A DNA stretch of 15,566 bases, from positions 1 through 15,566 of the forward strand of contig JAPKDK010000036.1 of the NCBI GenBank assembly GCA_028872645.1. Reading direction: 5' to 3'. The notes under the pieces were generated by a model. The model did not search any database. It worked only from the letters and a program-made list of their open reading frames with translations, and was not told the DNA's origin. Position 1 is the first letter of the stretch; every line of letters starts with the position of its first letter. A program made the translations under genes and the position numbers. Below are positions 1-7,743 of this stretch, piece after piece. Source of the stretch: Verrucomicrobiota bacterium. Its GTDB lineage: Bacteria > Verrucomicrobiota > Verrucomicrobiia > Limisphaerales > UBA1100.

Positions 1-1169
1 TGGATTTGATCCACGTTGCGATACTTGATGGTGATCTCGGATTGGGGATCATTCCAAACGCGCTCGATGGTGGCGCTGCTGCTCTTGGCCTCGATTTGAA
101 TGACGAGATTGTGGCACTGCGCGCCGCCGGGGGATTTGGGAAACGCATTCGCGCCTTGGCGGGCGATCTTGATGGCCTGCACTTTGTCACCTTCCTGATC
201 GAGGGACTGGGCGAGATTGTAACGGGCGCGGGCGCTGATGCGGTGGTCGGCCCATTCGCCGATTAAGCGCTTGAGCGCGGCGCGGTAGCGATCGTTTTTG
301 GTTTCGCCGAAGGCCTTGTTTTTGCCGAAGTTGATGCGCGCAAGATCGGCATCAATGTACGCGCTCTTGTCCTTGTCGTTTTTGTGGAACGCAAGCAGAT
401 CACGGTAAAGATTCAACGCCTTGACCGTGCGGCTTTCGGTGTCGGTGCTCTTGATTTGCCACGCCATGAATTTCGCGGCGGAATCAAAAACAGGATCGGT
501 TGCGCTCAGTTCAAAGGCATCCTCCGCCTTGGCGCCGGCTTGTTCGCCGCTGCTGTAAAATTGCAGCGCGTTGTACACGAGGAAATCATACATCGTGGGC
601 CGGAAACTGTCGGGCGCGCTGCCTTTTTGCAGAAGACCATTGTAATCGACCACGGGAATTTTCTTGAGAACCGCTTTGTGGAGGAGCGCCTTGTTGAATT
701 GCTTGTCGATCTCATTGAAAATGCGCGGCAGATCCCACGTCTCGAAATCGTTGCCCGCGACTGTGCCGGTGCGCGTACGTTGCAGGAAGCGCCCGCGGTT
801 TTGCTGGAAATAATGCCAGTACCAATTGGCGAGAATTGTCTCCATCACCGGCTTCATTTCGGCGGGCGCCTTGGCGATCTCCGCCTCCATGCGGCGAATC
901 TTCTCCTGCGCTTTATTGCCTTGGATGGTGCCCTCGAGCGCCATCTTTTTGCCAATCGCCTTGATGGCCTCGGCGTAATCCTTGTCGCGCAGCGTTTGCG
1001 CGATGATCGGTTCCAGATGCGCGATGGCCGTTTTGGGCAACCCCTTCTTGAGGGCGGCATCGTACGCCTTCCAGTTTTGGGCTTTAGAAAGCTTAGCGGG
1101 CGGATCCGCGGCATTGATGAGCGTGATGGCGAGGGCAACGAGGGCCAGAGAAGCAATGAGTTTTTTCAT
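1..1169 (-). CDS. Alpha-2-macroglobulin-family secreted protein, N-terminal part (runs off left edge)
   Basis: This minus-strand reading frame is open without a stop from ATG at 1169 down to position 1, giving 389 complete codons, so the rest of the gene lies outside the window. Residues 1-21 form a clear type I signal peptide (MKKLIASLALVALAITLINA, then ADPP) with no lipobox cysteine. The segment after it (W-K-x-Y-D-x-x-L-K-K-G-L-P-K-T-A, about residues 33-48) and the helical, TPR-like region up to about 350 resemble the N-terminal helical domain of large Bacteroidota/PVC alpha-2-macroglobulins. Near the edge, ITIKYRNVDQI resembles the start of the first MG domain in those proteins. Family members are usually 1,500-2,000 residues, envelope or periplasmic, and thought to trap proteases, often through a thioester. 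The thioester region is not in the window. The gene is divergent from the MoxR operon. No good Shine-Dalgarno is visible; the start is chosen because it opens the signal peptide. Confidence 0.72.
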   Translation of the reverse strand, partial: MKKLIASLALVALAITLINAADPPAKLSKAQNWKAYDAALKKGLPKTAIAHLEPIIAQTLRDKDYAEAIKAIGKKMALEGTIQGNKAQEKIRRMEAEIAKAPAEMKPVMETILANWYWHYFQQNRGRFLQRTRTGTVAGNDFETWDLPRIFNEIDKQFNKALLHKAVLKKIPVVDYNGLLQKGSAPDSFRPTMYDFLVYNALQFYSSGEQAGAKAEDAFELSATDPVFDSAAKFMAWQIKSTDTESRTVKALNLYRDLLAFHKNDKDKSAYIDADLARINFGKNKAFGETKNDRYRAALKRLIGEWADHRISARARYNLAQSLDQEGDKVQAIKIARQGANAFPKSPGGAQCHNLVIQIEAKSSSATIERVWNDPQSEITIKYRNVDQI

Positions 1170-1417
1170 GGTTTTAAGAACAGTTTTGCAACTAATTGGG
1201 AATTGGACGGGACAAATCGCAACCATGCTCCGCCAAATGACTATTTTTAAAGGTTGGATCTAAGCGACGGCGATGGCAATCCAAATCTCGGTATAACACT
1301 ATATTGTTTGCCCCAGGGGAGGATTTTGCTAGTCTCGCCGTCCAACGACAGCACAGGTATATTTTTATGCACAAACTAATCCTTCTTGACGCGGATGCCC
1401 CGAATTCTGGCGGTGGC
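1170..1417. other. Divergent intergenic region
   Basis: This spacer separates the minus-strand A2M-like gene from the plus-strand MoxR operon, so it should carry promoters for both directions. It is more AT-rich than the flanking genes, especially around 1290-1310 and 1357-1366. I see no convincing palindrome, operator, riboswitch or small RNA. If the MoxR start is the upstream ATG at 1367, the spacer is 50 nt shorter. Confidence 0.6.
1308..1335 (+). promoter_or_regulatory. Candidate sigma70-type promoter for the MoxR operon
   Basis: TTGCCC (1308-1313) is followed after 16 nt by TAGTCT (1330-1335), which is preceded by TGC and so makes an extended -10-like element. The match to consensus is only partial. 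Transcription would begin near 1342, just upstream of both plausible MoxR starts (1367 and 1418). That would make a TTG start at 1304 impossible for this transcript. Confidence 0.25.
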
Positions 1418-2437
1418 ATGAATCAGGTTTCTGACGAAGACAAAAAATCGGTCGATCAACTGCGCGAGCAGTATAGCGGCATGCGGGCGGAGATGGCGAA
1501 GATCATCATCGGCCAGGACAAGGTGGTGGAACAGATGTTGATTTGCATCCTCTCACGCGGCCACAGTCTGTTAATGGGTGTGCCGGGGTTGGCCAAGACG
1601 TTAATGGTCAACTCATTGTCGAAAATCATGAGCCTGCAGTTTAGCCGCATTCAGTTCACGCCGGACTTGATGCCGAGCGACATCACGGGCACGGAGATAT
1701 TGCAGGAAGGCGAAGCGGGGCGGCGTGAGTTTGAATTCGTGAAGGGCCCCATCTTCTCAAACATCGTGCTGGCGGATGAGATCAACCGGACGCCGCCCAA
1801 AACGCAGAGCGCGCTTTTGGAGGCGATGCAGGAGCATCGCGTTACCACCGGCGGCGTGCATCGCGATTTGCCGCAGCCGTTCTTCGTGTTGGCCACGCAA
1901 AACCCCATCGAGCAGGAAGGCACGTATCCGTTGCCCGAAGCGCAGCTGGATCGCTTTATGTTTCTCATCAACGTGGATTATCCCAGCGTGGAAGAAGAGC
2001 GCCGTATTGCCCGCGAAACTACTGGCACGCACGTGGCGGATTTGCAGGAGGTCATCGATGGCCCCACCTTGCAACGCTACCAAAGCCTCGTGGAGCGCGT
2101 GCCTGTGCCCGATCATGTTTATGATGACGTGGTGGACATGGTGCGCCTCACGCGCCCGAAGTCGGAAAACGCCCCCGAGTGGATTCAGAAATGGGTCACG
2201 TGGGGTTCCGGCCCGCGCGCGGTACAGTATCTCGTTCGCGGCTCCAAGGCACACGCGGTGTTGCACGGTCGTTATGTGGTCGGCTGGGAAGACGTGGAAG
2301 CGGTGGCGCACTCGGTGCTCAGTCATCGTATCCTCACCAACTTTCAGGCGCAAAGCGAAGGCGTGGACAGCTCGTTTGTAATCGATAAACTACTCGAGAA
2401 CATTGCTAATAAAGAAGCAGCGATGGCCACCCAGTAA
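1418..2437 (+). CDS. MoxR-family AAA+ ATPase
   Basis: This encodes a 339-residue cytoplasmic AAA+ ATPase of the MoxR family, which couples ATP hydrolysis to remodelling or activation of partner proteins, commonly VWA/MIDAS proteins encoded beside it. Visible motifs are Walker A GVPGLAKT (54-61), Walker B VLADEINR (117-124), sensor 1 LATQNP (158-163), the family-typical GTYPLPEAQLDRFM (168-181), and a sensor-2 region GSGPRAVQYLV (263-273) in the C-terminal lid. Length fits the family (about 310-350). The frame stays open upstream: an in-frame ATG at 1367 would add MHKLILLDADAPNSGGG, and a TTG at 1304 would add 38 residues. I chose 1418 because family members begin just before the S-D-E-x-K-K-S-V segment, although neither ATG has a good Shine-Dalgarno. 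It is the first gene of the operon, and DUF58 follows after 27 nt. Confidence 0.93.
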   Translation: MNQVSDEDKKSVDQLREQYSGMRAEMAKIIIGQDKVVEQMLICILSRGHSLLMGVPGLAKTLMVNSLSKIMSLQFSRIQFTPDLMPSDITGTEILQEGEAGRREFEFVKGPIFSNIVLADEINRTPPKTQSALLEAMQEHRVTTGGVHRDLPQPFFVLATQNPIEQEGTYPLPEAQLDRFMFLINVDYPSVEEERRIARETTGTHVADLQEVIDGPTLQRYQSLVERVPVPDHVYDDVVDMVRLTRPKSENAPEWIQKWVTWGSGPRAVQYLVRGSKAHAVLHGRYVVGWEDVEAVAHSVLSHRILTNFQAQSEGVDSSFVIDKLLENIANKEAAMATQ

Positions 2438-2464
2438 ACCGGCCCACAAATCGGCCCCGCCATT

Positions 2465-3376
2465 TTGGAACAGGACGCTTACAACGAAATACTTGACGGT
2501 GATGTGCTTACCCGCTTGAGCGGGCAATTCTTGCACGCGCGCCAGCCGATGGTGGGCAACATCGTCGGCCATCACAAAAGCCCCTACCGCGGCTCCAGCG
2601 TGGAGTTTGCCGAGTACCGCAAGTACGTACCCGGCGATGACCCGCGCCTGCTGGACTGGCGAGTGCTCGCGCGGACGGACCGCTTATACATACGCGAGTT
2701 CGAAGCCGACACTAATTTGCGTTGCTATATGGTAGTGGACTGCAGTGCCAGTATGGCCTTCGGCGAAAAGGGAATGCGGAAATTTGATTACGCCCGCAAG
2801 ATCGCCGCCACGCTGAGCTACATGCTTTTGCATCAGGGCGATGCAGTGGGCTTGCAGCTATTCGATAATGGCGTGGCTGCGGACATTCCTCCGCGCCGGA
2901 ACCCGCTGCACCTCAAGCACATCTTTGACACATTGGCCAAGGCGAAGACGCAAAAAGAAACCGGCCTCGTGCAGGAACTACACCAATTCGCCGAGCGCAT
3001 TCGGCAGCGCGCGCTGGTGATTATTATCTCTGATTGTTTTTGCGATGTGGACGAGTTACTCAATTGCTTTGAGCATTTGCATTTTCAGAAACACGACTTC
3101 GCGTTGTTCCATTTATTGGATCCGTTAGAGCTGGATTTGGATCTCGATCGCCCCATTCGTTTTCAGGATATGGAAGGCAGCGACGTGTTGCTGGCCGAGC
3201 CGGAAATTATCCGGGAGCCGTACCTTGAAGCCGTGCGCGAATACCTTGTGAAAATCCACGAAGGTTGCAACAAACACAACGCCGACTACAGGCGCGTGAG
3301 CACCGATCAACCCTACGATGCCATCCTCGCCGACTTCCTGGTCGATCGCGAGATACTTGCCAAAGGCCGCGCATGA
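2465..3376 (+). CDS. DUF58 domain-containing protein with VWA-like MIDAS
   Basis: This 303-residue protein has the DUF58 hallmark at 54-73 (YVPGDDPRLLDW, then RVLARTD) and SPYRGSSVEFAEYR just before it. The fold continues into a VWA-like domain whose MIDAS start is intact: DCSAS at 92-96 after a hydrophobic strand, with a second acidic position at ISD (188-190). DUF58 proteins are regular genomic partners of MoxR ATPases and are presumed to be their substrates or adaptors. There is no signal peptide or membrane segment, so it is probably cytoplasmic. The start is TTG at 2465. The frame is open back to 2435 but contains no ATG or GTG there, and the first in-frame ATG (residue 29) would remove conserved N-terminal sequence. 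Its stop overlaps the next start as ATGA. Confidence 0.92.
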   Translation: MEQDAYNEILDGDVLTRLSGQFLHARQPMVGNIVGHHKSPYRGSSVEFAEYRKYVPGDDPRLLDWRVLARTDRLYIREFEADTNLRCYMVVDCSASMAFGEKGMRKFDYARKIAATLSYMLLHQGDAVGLQLFDNGVAADIPPRRNPLHLKHIFDTLAKAKTQKETGLVQELHQFAERIRQRALVIIISDCFCDVDELLNCFEHLHFQKHDFALFHLLDPLELDLDLDRPIRFQDMEGSDVLLAEPEIIREPYLEAVREYLVKIHEGCNKHNADYRRVSTDQPYDAILADFLVDREILAKGRA

Positions 3377-5484
3377 CATTTCTCAATCCATTAATGCTGT
3401 GGGGGTTGCCGCTGATTTTATTGCCGGTGCTCGTCCATTTGTTCAACCGTTTGCGCCATCGCAAGCTGCCCTGGGCGGCCATGATGTTTCTCCGCATGGC
3501 CAACCGAAAATCCACCCGCTACGCCAAACTCCGTCAATGGCTGGTGCTGCTTTTCCGTGTGTTGGCCGTATTAATGTTGCTCTTCGCACTGAGTCGTCCG
3601 CTCGCGGGTGGTTGGATGGGCGGGATGTTTTCGAGCAAACCGGATGTGGTGGTGATTATTTTGGATCGTTCGCCAAGCATGAACGGACGGACGGACGGTG
3701 AGTCTCGTCTGGAGAAATCCCGCGCGGCAATCCTCAAGGGGATGAAAGGATTTGCCGAGGGGAGTCGGGTGGTGTTGATGGATCACACTGCTACCCATGT
3801 GCAGGAGGTGGGGAGCACGGAGGCATTAAAAAATTTAATGAGCGGTGGGGTTAATGACACTGCTGCGGATTTGGCCTCACAACTGGAGGCAGTGCAGGTG
3901 TGGTTTGAAAGCGAAAACCCCGGCACGGGTGAAATTTGGGTTGCCTCGGATTTGCAGGCAAGCAATTGGGATCCGGCCTCAAAGGAACGCTGGAGGGGAT
4001 TGGTTGGAGGCTTTGAGGGTTTGCCGCAAAAAGTCAGGGTTCGTCTGTTGGCAATGAACGAGCCGTTGGCCAGCAACAACTCGGTGCGGGTGCGGGAAGT
4101 GCAACTGCATGGCGAGGGTGAGTACGCCGAACTGCAATTGGAAGTGGAAGTGCTGCGCGACAAATCCGAGGTCACAGAAATCACGGTTCCGGTGACGATC
4201 CATCTCGGCACGGAATCGCGCAAGTTGGATGTGGATTTCAAACTGGAAGGCACCAGTCACACGCAGTTTGTGAAACTTTCGATCACCAATCCGGATCAGG
4301 GCGGTTGGGGTTGGGTTGAAATTCCCGATGACGATAACCCGCATGATAACCGGAGTTATTTTGTTTACGGCAGTCACGGTCGTTCGAGCACGGCGGTGGT
4401 CGCCGAGGATCAATACATCAGCCGTTTCCTACAAATGGCTGCTGCCCCGAATTCGGCCAACACCAATCAGGTGAGCGTGGTGGTGCCGGAGGTAGGTCGG
4501 GGGCAAGCGAAATGGTCCGACCACGCCATGGTGTTGTGGCAGGGGCCGTTGCCCGAGGGCTATATCGCCAAGTCGCTATTGGAGTATGCTGATACCGGCG
4601 GCATGGTGGTTTGTTTCCCGGGTCAACTGGACAGTGAAACGAAATTTGCCGGCATGGGTTGGGGGTCAATGAAGTCGACTCAAAATGAACAGGGCCGGGC
4701 ATACCCAAGCTGGCGCGAGATGGTGGCCGCGCAAGGCGATGGGGATCACTTGGGGCCACGTGTGGTTTCCTGGGAGGAAGGGGAAGGCCCGCTTGCGCGC
4801 ACGGAGGAAGGCTACAGTTTGCCCATGGATAGTCTGTACTTTTCACAACGGCGTTCGATTGAGGGCGACGGAATTATTCTGGCAAGCATCGCCCGTGACA
4901 GCAAACCGGAACGGACGGCCGAGCCGCTGATTGTCCGCAAAGTGCGAGGCAAAGGACAAATCATCTTCGTTGGCACCGCGCCGAGTGATACGTGGAGTAG
5001 CCTAAATTTTTCCATCGTGCTGCCGATTATGTTGCAGCGGACGGTGAGTTCAGGCGCAGCCTCGGGTTCCGGTCGGTTTAGCAGTGATCGTATGTTGTCA
5101 GCGGGGGATGATCTCTCGCGGATCAGCGAGCGCTGGGTTTCAGTGGGCGGCGAGGAAGGTGAGAGCCGAGATTTCAACACCGAGGCTGGCATCTATCGGC
5201 TGGGCAAACGGGTGGTGGCAGTGAACCGTCCCGAGCGCGAAGATCTCGTGCCTTCGCTGGAAGGTGACGAGGCAGTGAAATTATTTGGTGAAATGCCGGT
5301 GGCACTATTTCAAGAAAAACGCGAAGGCACCGCCGGCGATCCCAAGGAAATTTGGAAATGGTTCCTCGCCCTGATGGCGGTGGCACTATTGGTGGAAGGG
5401 TTTCTGATCCTGCCCAAGAACACAGATGAACGCGTGGTAATTAGCCGATCCACCACGGGCAAAGTAGCCACGGAGGTAAATTGA
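3373..5484 (+). CDS. BatA-like membrane protein with VWA domain and degenerate GATase-like domain
   Basis: This 703-residue protein begins with the BatA-type N-terminal region: a membrane segment at about 5-24 (FLNPLMLWGLPLILLPVLVH), a basic loop with HRKLPWAAMMFL, and a second segment at about 56-75. A VWA domain follows with an intact MIDAS DRSPS (98-102). The middle is beta-rich, consistent with an Ig/CARDB-like segment. Next comes a GATase1-like fold (the VLWQGPLPEGY region to GKGQIIFVGTAPSDTW) with no nucleophile cysteine motif. A C-terminal membrane helix lies at about 661-681, with a short tail. If both N-terminal segments span the membrane, the helix count needs topology prediction to settle which side the VWA domain is on. 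The ATG at 3373 is chosen because it forms an ATGA overlap with the DUF58 stop, has AAGG 6 nt upstream and begins at the first conserved residues. Further upstream, the open frame only shadows DUF58. Confidence 0.87.
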   Translation: MTFLNPLMLWGLPLILLPVLVHLFNRLRHRKLPWAAMMFLRMANRKSTRYAKLRQWLVLLFRVLAVLMLLFALSRPLAGGWMGGMFSSKPDVVVIILDRSPSMNGRTDGESRLEKSRAAILKGMKGFAEGSRVVLMDHTATHVQEVGSTEALKNLMSGGVNDTAADLASQLEAVQVWFESENPGTGEIWVASDLQASNWDPASKERWRGLVGGFEGLPQKVRVRLLAMNEPLASNNSVRVREVQLHGEGEYAELQLEVEVLRDKSEVTEITVPVTIHLGTESRKLDVDFKLEGTSHTQFVKLSITNPDQGGWGWVEIPDDDNPHDNRSYFVYGSHGRSSTAVVAEDQYISRFLQMAAAPNSANTNQVSVVVPEVGRGQAKWSDHAMVLWQGPLPEGYIAKSLLEYADTGGMVVCFPGQLDSETKFAGMGWGSMKSTQNEQGRAYPSWREMVAAQGDGDHLGPRVVSWEEGEGPLARTEEGYSLPMDSLYFSQRRSIEGDGIILASIARDSKPERTAEPLIVRKVRGKGQIIFVGTAPSDTWSSLNFSIVLPIMLQRTVSSGAASGSGRFSSDRMLSAGDDLSRISERWVSVGGEEGESRDFNTEAGIYRLGKRVVAVNRPEREDLVPSLEGDEAVKLFGEMPVALFQEKREGTAGDPKEIWKWFLALMAVALLVEGFLILPKNTDERVVISRSTTGKVATEVN
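3683..3698 (+). repeat. Short tetranucleotide tract (ACGG)x4 inside coding sequence
   Basis: Four perfect ACGG units lie immediately after the MIDAS codons of the BatA-like gene and encode N-G-R-T-D-G. Gain or loss of one unit would shift the frame. Four copies is short, and chance is a good explanation. Confidence 0.6.
5472..5476 (+). promoter_or_regulatory. Ribosome binding site GGAGG deciding the start at 5484
   Basis: GGAGG lies 7 nt before the ATG at 5484, inside the end of the preceding gene. It supports ATG 5484, which shares one base with the upstream TGA, over the TTG at 5481. It is the only strong Shine-Dalgarno in the operon. Confidence 0.7.
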
Positions 5485-7718
5485 TGGACAAGCTGAATTT
5501 AAACGATTGGACCTTTCAAACGCTGGACACCTCCGGTTGGGTACTGCCTTTTTGCCTGTTGGTGATGGGGGTGACGGTTTGGGTGAGCTGGAGTAACTGG
5601 CAGCGCCGCGGCGGTAAAGGTGTGGCGGCACTCGAAACCCTTCGCGTGGTGATCATGGCGATGATCCTGTTTACGCTGTGCCGACCGGAGTTCATTAACG
5701 TAACCCAAATTGAAGACCAACCCGAGGTGGTAATCCTAAAGGATATTTCCTCCAGCATGACCACTCGCGACGTGAAGCTCGGGCAACATGATGTGATCAC
5801 CCGTGAGGAATGGTTGGCCGAGCAAATCAAAACCAACTTCTGGAAGGCGCTTGAGGGCAAGGCAATTGTACACGTGCAGGATTTTGGGATGAGCGCGACC
5901 AATGCCGAAACTGGAATTGCCGACGGCACGGACGTGGCTAATGCCCTGAATCTCACGCGCACGCGCAAGAACCTGAAAAATCTTAAAGCGGTTTTCATGC
6001 TCAGTGATGGTGATTGGAATTTTGGCGATCCACCGCAACAGGCTGCCATGCGGTTAGGGGCGGAAAAGATTCCGGTGTACACACTTGCGGTGGGCAGCGA
6101 TCGGGCGCAAAAAGATCTGGTGCTTGAGTCGGTCAACCCGCCCACTTTCGGTTTGTTGGGTGAACAAATCTCCATTCCCTTCCGCGTGCGGAGCCATTTG
6201 CCGGTGGCCGTAAAAACCCAGGTGCGACTCACCAGCTCACGTGGCGCGGCGGTGAGCATCGCCAAGCAAATCACCATCCCCGCCTTTGGGCAGGTGCATG
6301 ATTCTTTGGTGTGGGCGCCGCATGATTTGGGTGACTATACACTGACGTTAACATTGCCGGTCTGGCAGAGCGGCTTGGAGAAGGAGTTGCTTGAGGACAA
6401 TAATCGCCAGACGTTTCATCTTTCCGTGCGAACTGAAAAGCTTAATGTGCTGGTGGTGGAAAGTTACCCTCGCTGGGAGTACCGATATTTGCGCAATGCA
6501 CTGACACGCGATCCCGGTGTGGAGTTGAGCGTGCTTTTGCTGCACCCCGAGTTGGGGCCGGGAACGGGCCTGAATTACATCGGCCGCTTTCCAGATACAC
6601 GCGAACAATTGAGTCGATTTGATGTGGTATTCCTCGGTGACGTGGGCTTGGGTGAAAAGGAACTCACCAAGGAACAATGCCAACTTCTGCGTGGGCTGGT
6701 GGAGCATCAGGGCAGCGGGCTTGTTTTTCTTCCCGGCCAACGGGGCCGCCATCATTCTTTGATCGACCATCCGATTGGCGAACTCATGCCCGTCTCGTTG
6801 AATCCGACGAATAAGGAAGGCTACTATATTCCTAGTGAATCGCATTTCAAACTTACCTCCACCGGTCGCGGTCATTTTCTCACCATGCTCAAGGCGGATG
6901 AGGGAATCAATGAGGCGATTTGGAAAACCTTACCGGGATTCTTTTGGTGCGCTCCGGTGGAGCGATCGCGTCCGGGTTCCAGTGTTTTGGCTACCCATTC
7001 GACCAAACGGAACGAGTACGGTTATCTGCCGGTACTGGTCACGCGGCCCTTTGGGGCGGGGGAAGTGCTCTTTATGGGCACGGATGCCGCCTGGCGTTGG
7101 CGGCGTGGAGTGGAGGATTTATATCATTATCGATTCTGGGGCCAAGTTGTTCGTTGGATGGCGCACAAGCGCAAAATGGCGCAGGGGCAGGGGATGCGAC
7201 TGACCTTCAGCCCGGAGAATCCCAAAGTGGGTGATGAAATATTTTTGCAGGCAACCATGCTAGATCTTTCCGGCGGCACCACGGCGCCGGATTTGCGCGC
7301 GCGCATAACGGCACCAGACGGCAGCACCAGCGATCTGGAATTTACTGCCATTGAAGGAGGGTGGGGGGTGTTCAAAACCAAAATGACTGCCCCTCAGGGA
7401 GGGGCGTATACATTGAATTTGTACAGTCCCAGCGGCAGTCAAAAATTAGATGCGGAAATCATGGTCGATAAGCCCACTCTGGAAAAAATAGGCCAGCCGA
7501 CCAATGCCAAAGTGTTGCAGGAGATTTCCCAGCGCACGGGCGGCCAAAGTGGCGGCATCGCGGATTTGCAGAAATTAATCAGCGAAATCTCCGTGGTGGC
7601 TGAAAATGAGGAAATTACCCGCCGTTTCCGTCTATGGAGTAACCCTTGGTGGGGTGGAAGCGTATTATTACTGCTTGCAGTTTACTGGGTGTCGCGTAAG
7701 ATTTTAGGATTGATTTAG
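5484..7718 (+). CDS. Second VWA / GATase-like membrane protein
   Basis: This 744-residue protein repeats the plan of its upstream neighbour. There are two N-terminal membrane segments (about 19-36 and 52-67), a VWA domain with intact MIDAS DISSS (87-91) and a later MLSDGDWNFGDPP strand-loop, then a beta-rich segment. A GATase1-like domain starts at L320 (LNVLVVESYPRWEYRYLRNA) and ends near FGAGEVLFMGTDAAWRWRRG. A further beta domain and a C-terminal membrane helix in the last 25 residues (NPWWGGSVLLLLAVYW) complete it. No catalytic cysteine elbow is seen where a true glutamine amidotransferase would have one, so the domain is probably structural or ligand-binding. Proteins of this architecture occur beside MoxR/DUF58 in Planctomycetota and Verrucomicrobiota. 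The gene ends 25 nt before the next one. Confidence 0.86.
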   Translation: MDKLNLNDWTFQTLDTSGWVLPFCLLVMGVTVWVSWSNWQRRGGKGVAALETLRVVIMAMILFTLCRPEFINVTQIEDQPEVVILKDISSSMTTRDVKLGQHDVITREEWLAEQIKTNFWKALEGKAIVHVQDFGMSATNAETGIADGTDVANALNLTRTRKNLKNLKAVFMLSDGDWNFGDPPQQAAMRLGAEKIPVYTLAVGSDRAQKDLVLESVNPPTFGLLGEQISIPFRVRSHLPVAVKTQVRLTSSRGAAVSIAKQITIPAFGQVHDSLVWAPHDLGDYTLTLTLPVWQSGLEKELLEDNNRQTFHLSVRTEKLNVLVVESYPRWEYRYLRNALTRDPGVELSVLLLHPELGPGTGLNYIGRFPDTREQLSRFDVVFLGDVGLGEKELTKEQCQLLRGLVEHQGSGLVFLPGQRGRHHSLIDHPIGELMPVSLNPTNKEGYYIPSESHFKLTSTGRGHFLTMLKADEGINEAIWKTLPGFFWCAPVERSRPGSSVLATHSTKRNEYGYLPVLVTRPFGAGEVLFMGTDAAWRWRRGVEDLYHYRFWGQVVRWMAHKRKMAQGQGMRLTFSPENPKVGDEIFLQATMLDLSGGTTAPDLRARITAPDGSTSDLEFTAIEGGWGVFKTKMTAPQGGAYTLNLYSPSGSQKLDAEIMVDKPTLEKIGQPTNAKVLQEISQRTGGQSGGIADLQKLISEISVVAENEEITRRFRLWSNPWWGGSVLLLLAVYWVSRKILGLI

Positions 7719-7743
7719 GGGGTCTATCCATTGGGAAAACAAC

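Noticed and set aside
6..1263. Plus-strand open frames at 6-266, 384-1250 and 982-1263, and minus-strand frames at 506-715 and 854-1156
   Set aside because: All are shadows of the minus-strand A2M-like frame (1169 to 1), which has a signal peptide, recognisable segments and no stop across 389 codons.
1290..1306. TATAAC/TATATT as the -10 box of the MoxR promoter
   Set aside because: No reasonable -35 element lies 16-18 nt upstream, so the 1308-1335 pair was preferred, itself at low confidence.
1757..2381. Open frames on both strands inside the MoxR gene (1757-2353 minus, 1776-2381 plus)
   Set aside because: They overlap intact AAA+ motifs in the MoxR frame and show only antisense or frame-shifted composition.
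5484..7718. Calling the GATase-like domain an active glutamine amidotransferase
   Set aside because: No G-x-C-x-G nucleophile elbow is present where expected; the region reads GSGLVFLPGQRG.
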